Shown here: piece after piece, positions 4,690 through 5,470 of the stretch
Layout of the letters: every line of letters begins with the position of its first letter
Numbering within the stretch: position 1 is the first letter of the stretch
Source of the DNA: a bacterium
GTDB lineage: Bacteria > Lindowbacteria > 2-12-FULL-62-27
Direction of reading: 5' to 3'
Length of the DNA: 5,470 nt
NCBI GenBank assembly: GCA_016202645.1
Contig: JACQOF010000130.1
Location: 1 to 5,470, forward strand
Position numbers and translations under genes: made by a program
The notes under the pieces: model-generated
What the model saw: only the letters and a program-made list of their open reading frames with translations
What the model was told of the DNA's origin: nothing
Database searches by the model: none

Positions 4690-5470
4690 ATGAAACGCTT
4701 CCTACTCCTCGTCCTGGTCCTCGCCGCCGGCCTTCTTCCGAAACTTCGCGGTCGGGCGCGGTCCAACCTCCGCATTGCCTTCGGCCCGGCCGGGCCCAGA
4801 CTCTACCTCAGGTTCCTGTTCCGGTTCGCGGATAATATCCGGTTTGTCCTGAACGCCTGCCGGCGAACGCCGTCGCGCCGGCCGAAAATCCGGTTCGATT
4901 CGGTGGACGTCGTGAAATCGATTTCCATTCCGAGACCCTGGATCGGCGTGACCGGCCACGTCGGGCCGTTCGAGCTTCTCACCGGGATTGAATCGGAGAT
5001 CGGATCAAAGATATCTGTCGTGGTCCGTCCTCCCCGGAACCGGATTTTCCGCGCGCTCTTGAACGCGGCCCGGAGACGGATCGGAACGACCTTTATCGAA
5101 AAAAGCGACGTCCTGCGGGAATCCTTCGCCGCCCTGAACACCGGCAGGATGGTGGCGATCTTCGCCGACCACAACGCGGGATTTCACGGAACGTTCATGC
5201 CTTTTCTCGGATTCCCCGCATCGACCACCCGGCTCCCGGCGGTCCTGGCCCTCCGGTTTCAAAAACCGATCGTCATGGCCTTCATTCGGAAGGACGGCCC
5301 GGACCTCGCGGCGTGGATCGAAAAGGTGATCGTGCCGGACCCGGCCGCCGACCGGCCCTTGGAGGAGAAGCGGATCCTGACGGAAATGAACGACGCCTAT
5401 TCCGCGGTCATCCGGCGATACCCGGAAGAATGGTTCTGGTTCCACCAGCGCTGGAAAACCCGCCCTGGCG
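4690..5470 (+). CDS. LpxL/HtrB-family lipid A acyltransferase, partial at the right edge
   Basis: The first 260 residues of a lysophospholipid acyltransferase-like protein; no stop is reached. Members add a secondary acyl chain to lipid A (or a related lipid) at the inner face of the cytoplasmic membrane, using acyl-ACP. The N-terminus has one hydrophobic anchor (FLLLVLVLAAGLLP, 4-17) followed by a basic stretch and RSNLRIAFG. The catalytic HX4E motif is at GHVGPFELL (H90, E95). VVRPPRNRIF (111-120), ADHNAGFHGTFMPFLGFPASTT (159-180, in place of the DQ or DH motif) and EEWFWFHQRWKTRPG near the end are typical. Most of a family protein of about 300 residues is present. The ATG at 4690 lies 3 nt after the argJ stop and in the same frame. 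The exact lipid substrate and paralogue (LpxL, LpxM or other) cannot be told, so no symbol is given. Confidence 0.88.
   Translation, partial: MKRFLLLVLVLAAGLLPKLRGRARSNLRIAFGPAGPRLYLRFLFRFADNIRFVLNACRRTPSRRPKIRFDSVDVVKSISIPRPWIGVTGHVGPFELLTGIESEIGSKISVVVRPPRNRIFRALLNAARRRIGTTFIEKSDVLRESFAALNTGRMVAIFADHNAGFHGTFMPFLGFPASTTRLPAVLALRFQKPIVMAFIRKDGPDLAAWIEKVIVPDPAADRPLEEKRILTEMNDAYSAVIRRYPEEWFWFHQRWKTRPG

Overview
The window reads as a piece of a high-GC, Gram-negative (LPS-bearing) bacterial chromosome, probably from an environmental lineage. The phylum cannot be fixed from the sequence. The diderm call rests on an LpxL/HtrB-type lipid A acyltransferase at the right edge. The rest is housekeeping: transcription elongation (greA), ribosome (rplM, rpsI) and arginine biosynthesis (argC, argJ). 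Coding sequence right of about 880 is rich in C/G, with heavy CGG and GCC codon use; 46 of 60 bases are G/C at 2461-2520.

Left part, 1-842: this looks like an accessory insertion. It opens with three copies of a roughly 35-bp direct repeat (1-92), possibly the end of a transposable element lying mostly outside the window. A gene-free stretch follows, containing a perfect inverted repeat (235-258). After it comes a type II toxin-antitoxin operon (329-842) with its own promoter, a strong ribosome binding site and a candidate operator. The operon encodes a ribbon-helix-helix-like antitoxin and a RelE/ParE-fold toxin overlapping by 35 nt. It is clearly AT-richer than everything to its right (21/60 and 22/60 G/C in two sampled lines), which suggests horizontal acquisition.

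Middle, 883-1447: greA lies on the minus strand, tail to tail with the toxin gene. Its start codon faces the plus-strand operon across an 85-bp gap. That gap holds two back-to-back sigma70-like promoters, one for greA and one for rplM. Both would give transcripts with almost no 5' leader.

Right part, 1448-5470: one tightly packed plus-strand operon, rplM-rpsI-argC-argJ-lpxL-like. Junctions are a TGATG overlap (rplM/rpsI), a 7-nt gap (rpsI/argC, if ATC is the start), a TTGA overlap (argC/argJ) and a 3-nt gap (argJ/acyltransferase). Ribosomal protein synthesis, the two adjacent arginine enzymes (ArgC reductase and ArgJ acetyl-recycling transferase) and a lipid A acyltransferase therefore probably share one transcript. 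The acyltransferase runs off the right edge.

The main oddities are argC, which has no ATG/GTG/TTG where its family N-terminus should begin (an ATC sits exactly there); a 50-residue Pro/Ala/Glu-rich N-terminal extension on ribosomal protein S9; and several substitutions in strongly conserved ArgJ motifs. I saw no convincing evidence of a wholly new biological system.
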